Part shown: one piece after another, positions 63,514 through 64,000 of the stretch
Layout of the letters: each line of letters opens with the position of its first letter
Numbering within the stretch: the first letter of the stretch is position 1
Assembly (NCBI RefSeq): GCF_001922305.1
Contig: NZ_CP018839.1
Coordinates: forward strand, 2,480,001 to 2,544,000
Reading direction: 5' to 3'
DNA from: Thauera chlorobenzoica
GTDB lineage: Bacteria; Pseudomonadota; Gammaproteobacteria; Burkholderiales; Rhodocyclaceae
Length of the DNA stretch: 64,000 bases
Notes under the pieces: generated by a model
What the model was told of the DNA's origin: nothing
Database searches by the model: none
The model's input: the letters and a program-made list of their open reading frames with translations, nothing else
Position numbers and translations under genes: made by a program

Positions 63514-64000
63514 ATGATGTACGTCGATTCGCACTGCCACCTCGATTTCCCCGATCTTGCCTGCCGCGAGGACGAGATCCTCACCACCATGGCCGCCAAC
63601 CGCGTCGGCGCTGCGCTGTGCGTCGGCGTCAAGCTGGAGGATTTCCCGCGCGTGCTCGGACTGGCCGAGCGCCATCCCCGGTTGTGGGCCTCGGTCGGGG
63701 TGCACCCCGACAACGCCGACTGCGAGGAGCCGACCGTCGAGCGCCTGTGCGAGCTCGCCGCCCATCCCAGGGTGGTGGCGATCGGCGAGACCGGGCTCGA
63801 CTACCACTGGCACCAGGACGCCCCGGAATGGCAGCGGGCGCGTTTTCGCACCCACATCCGCGCCGCCCGCGCCGCCGCCAAGCCGTTGATCATCCATACC
63901 CGCAGCGCCGCCGAAGACACCCTGCGCCTGATGCGGGAAGAACACGCCGCCGAGGCCGGTGGCGTCATGCACTGCTTCACCGAGAGCCGGGAAGTGGCCG
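63514..64000 (+). CDS. tatD: TatD-family metal-dependent hydrolase, N-terminal part
   Basis: The right window edge cuts this gene after 162 codons. The metal ligands of the TIM barrel are visible: SHCHLDF near residue 7, Glu in VVAIGETGLDYHW and His in PLIIHTRSA and VMHCFTE. TatD/YcfH proteins are 3'-5' DNases or D-aminoacyl-tRNA-type hydrolases. The start is one of two adjacent ATGs (63514 or 63517); the ribosome site is weak. Confidence 0.92.
   Translation, partial: MMYVDSHCHLDFPDLACREDEILTTMAANRVGAALCVGVKLEDFPRVLGLAERHPRLWASVGVHPDNADCEEPTVERLCELAAHPRVVAIGETGLDYHWHQDAPEWQRARFRTHIRAARAAAKPLIIHTRSAAEDTLRLMREEHAAEAGGVMHCFTESREVA

Overview
The window is a GC-rich stretch of a betaproteobacterial chromosome. 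Its gene content and order (sdhCDABE-gltA-odhAB-lpd-zapE, a molybdopterin cluster, a phasin, mltG-tmk-holB-pilZ-tatD) fit the Rhodocyclales, and a Thauera/Azoarcus-type organism is the best guess. This is inferred from protein style and synteny, not from a database search. Both edges cut genes: a YkgJ-like protein on the left and TatD on the right. I see no rRNA, tRNA, CRISPR array, insertion sequence or prophage.

Layout. 0-4.7 kb: an Ap4A phosphorylase, an S4 RNA-binding protein, a K+ channel with a small membrane partner, and a DUF502 protein. 4.7-10.3 kb: divergent acnA and acnB. 10.3-20.2 kb is the accessory part: an orphan class II Fic protein behind a symmetric six-box DNA array, a PAS-GGDEF diguanylate cyclase, a lytic transglycosylase whose signal peptide looks frameshifted, an atypical LuxR-type response regulator, a secreted repeat protein of unknown role, and a secreted gametolysin-like metalloprotease. 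20.2-30.3 kb is one tightly overlapping leftward operon for a type II secretion/type IV pilus-like machine (gspG, gspF, gspE, PilM/N/O/P-like proteins, a lipoprotein secretin, three more pseudopilins) that ends in dsbC.

30.5-44.4 kb is a TCA-cycle block: a CitE-like lyase and mdh leftward, then a GntR/HutC regulator and sdhCDAB-sdhE, gltA, odhA, odhB and lpd rightward. With acnA and acnB, most of the cycle is encoded here; icd, sucCD and fumarase are not in the window. Almost the same 12-bp palindrome (TCTTATAWAAGA) lies on the acnB promoter and in the mdh/gntR gap, so the GntR protein is a candidate local TCA regulator.

44.5-64 kb is housekeeping: zapE, a DinG/YoaA helicase, mobB-moeA-moaD-moaE for molybdenum cofactor (fitting molybdoenzymes such as nitrate reductase), a phasin (polyhydroxyalkanoate storage), a DUF2249 protein with a Cys tail, glutathione reductase, an SLC13/RCK transporter, an RcnB-like periplasmic protein, an esterase, tadA, an L,D-transpeptidase, NRDE and YgfZ proteins, and the mltG-tmk-holB-pilZ-tatD operon.
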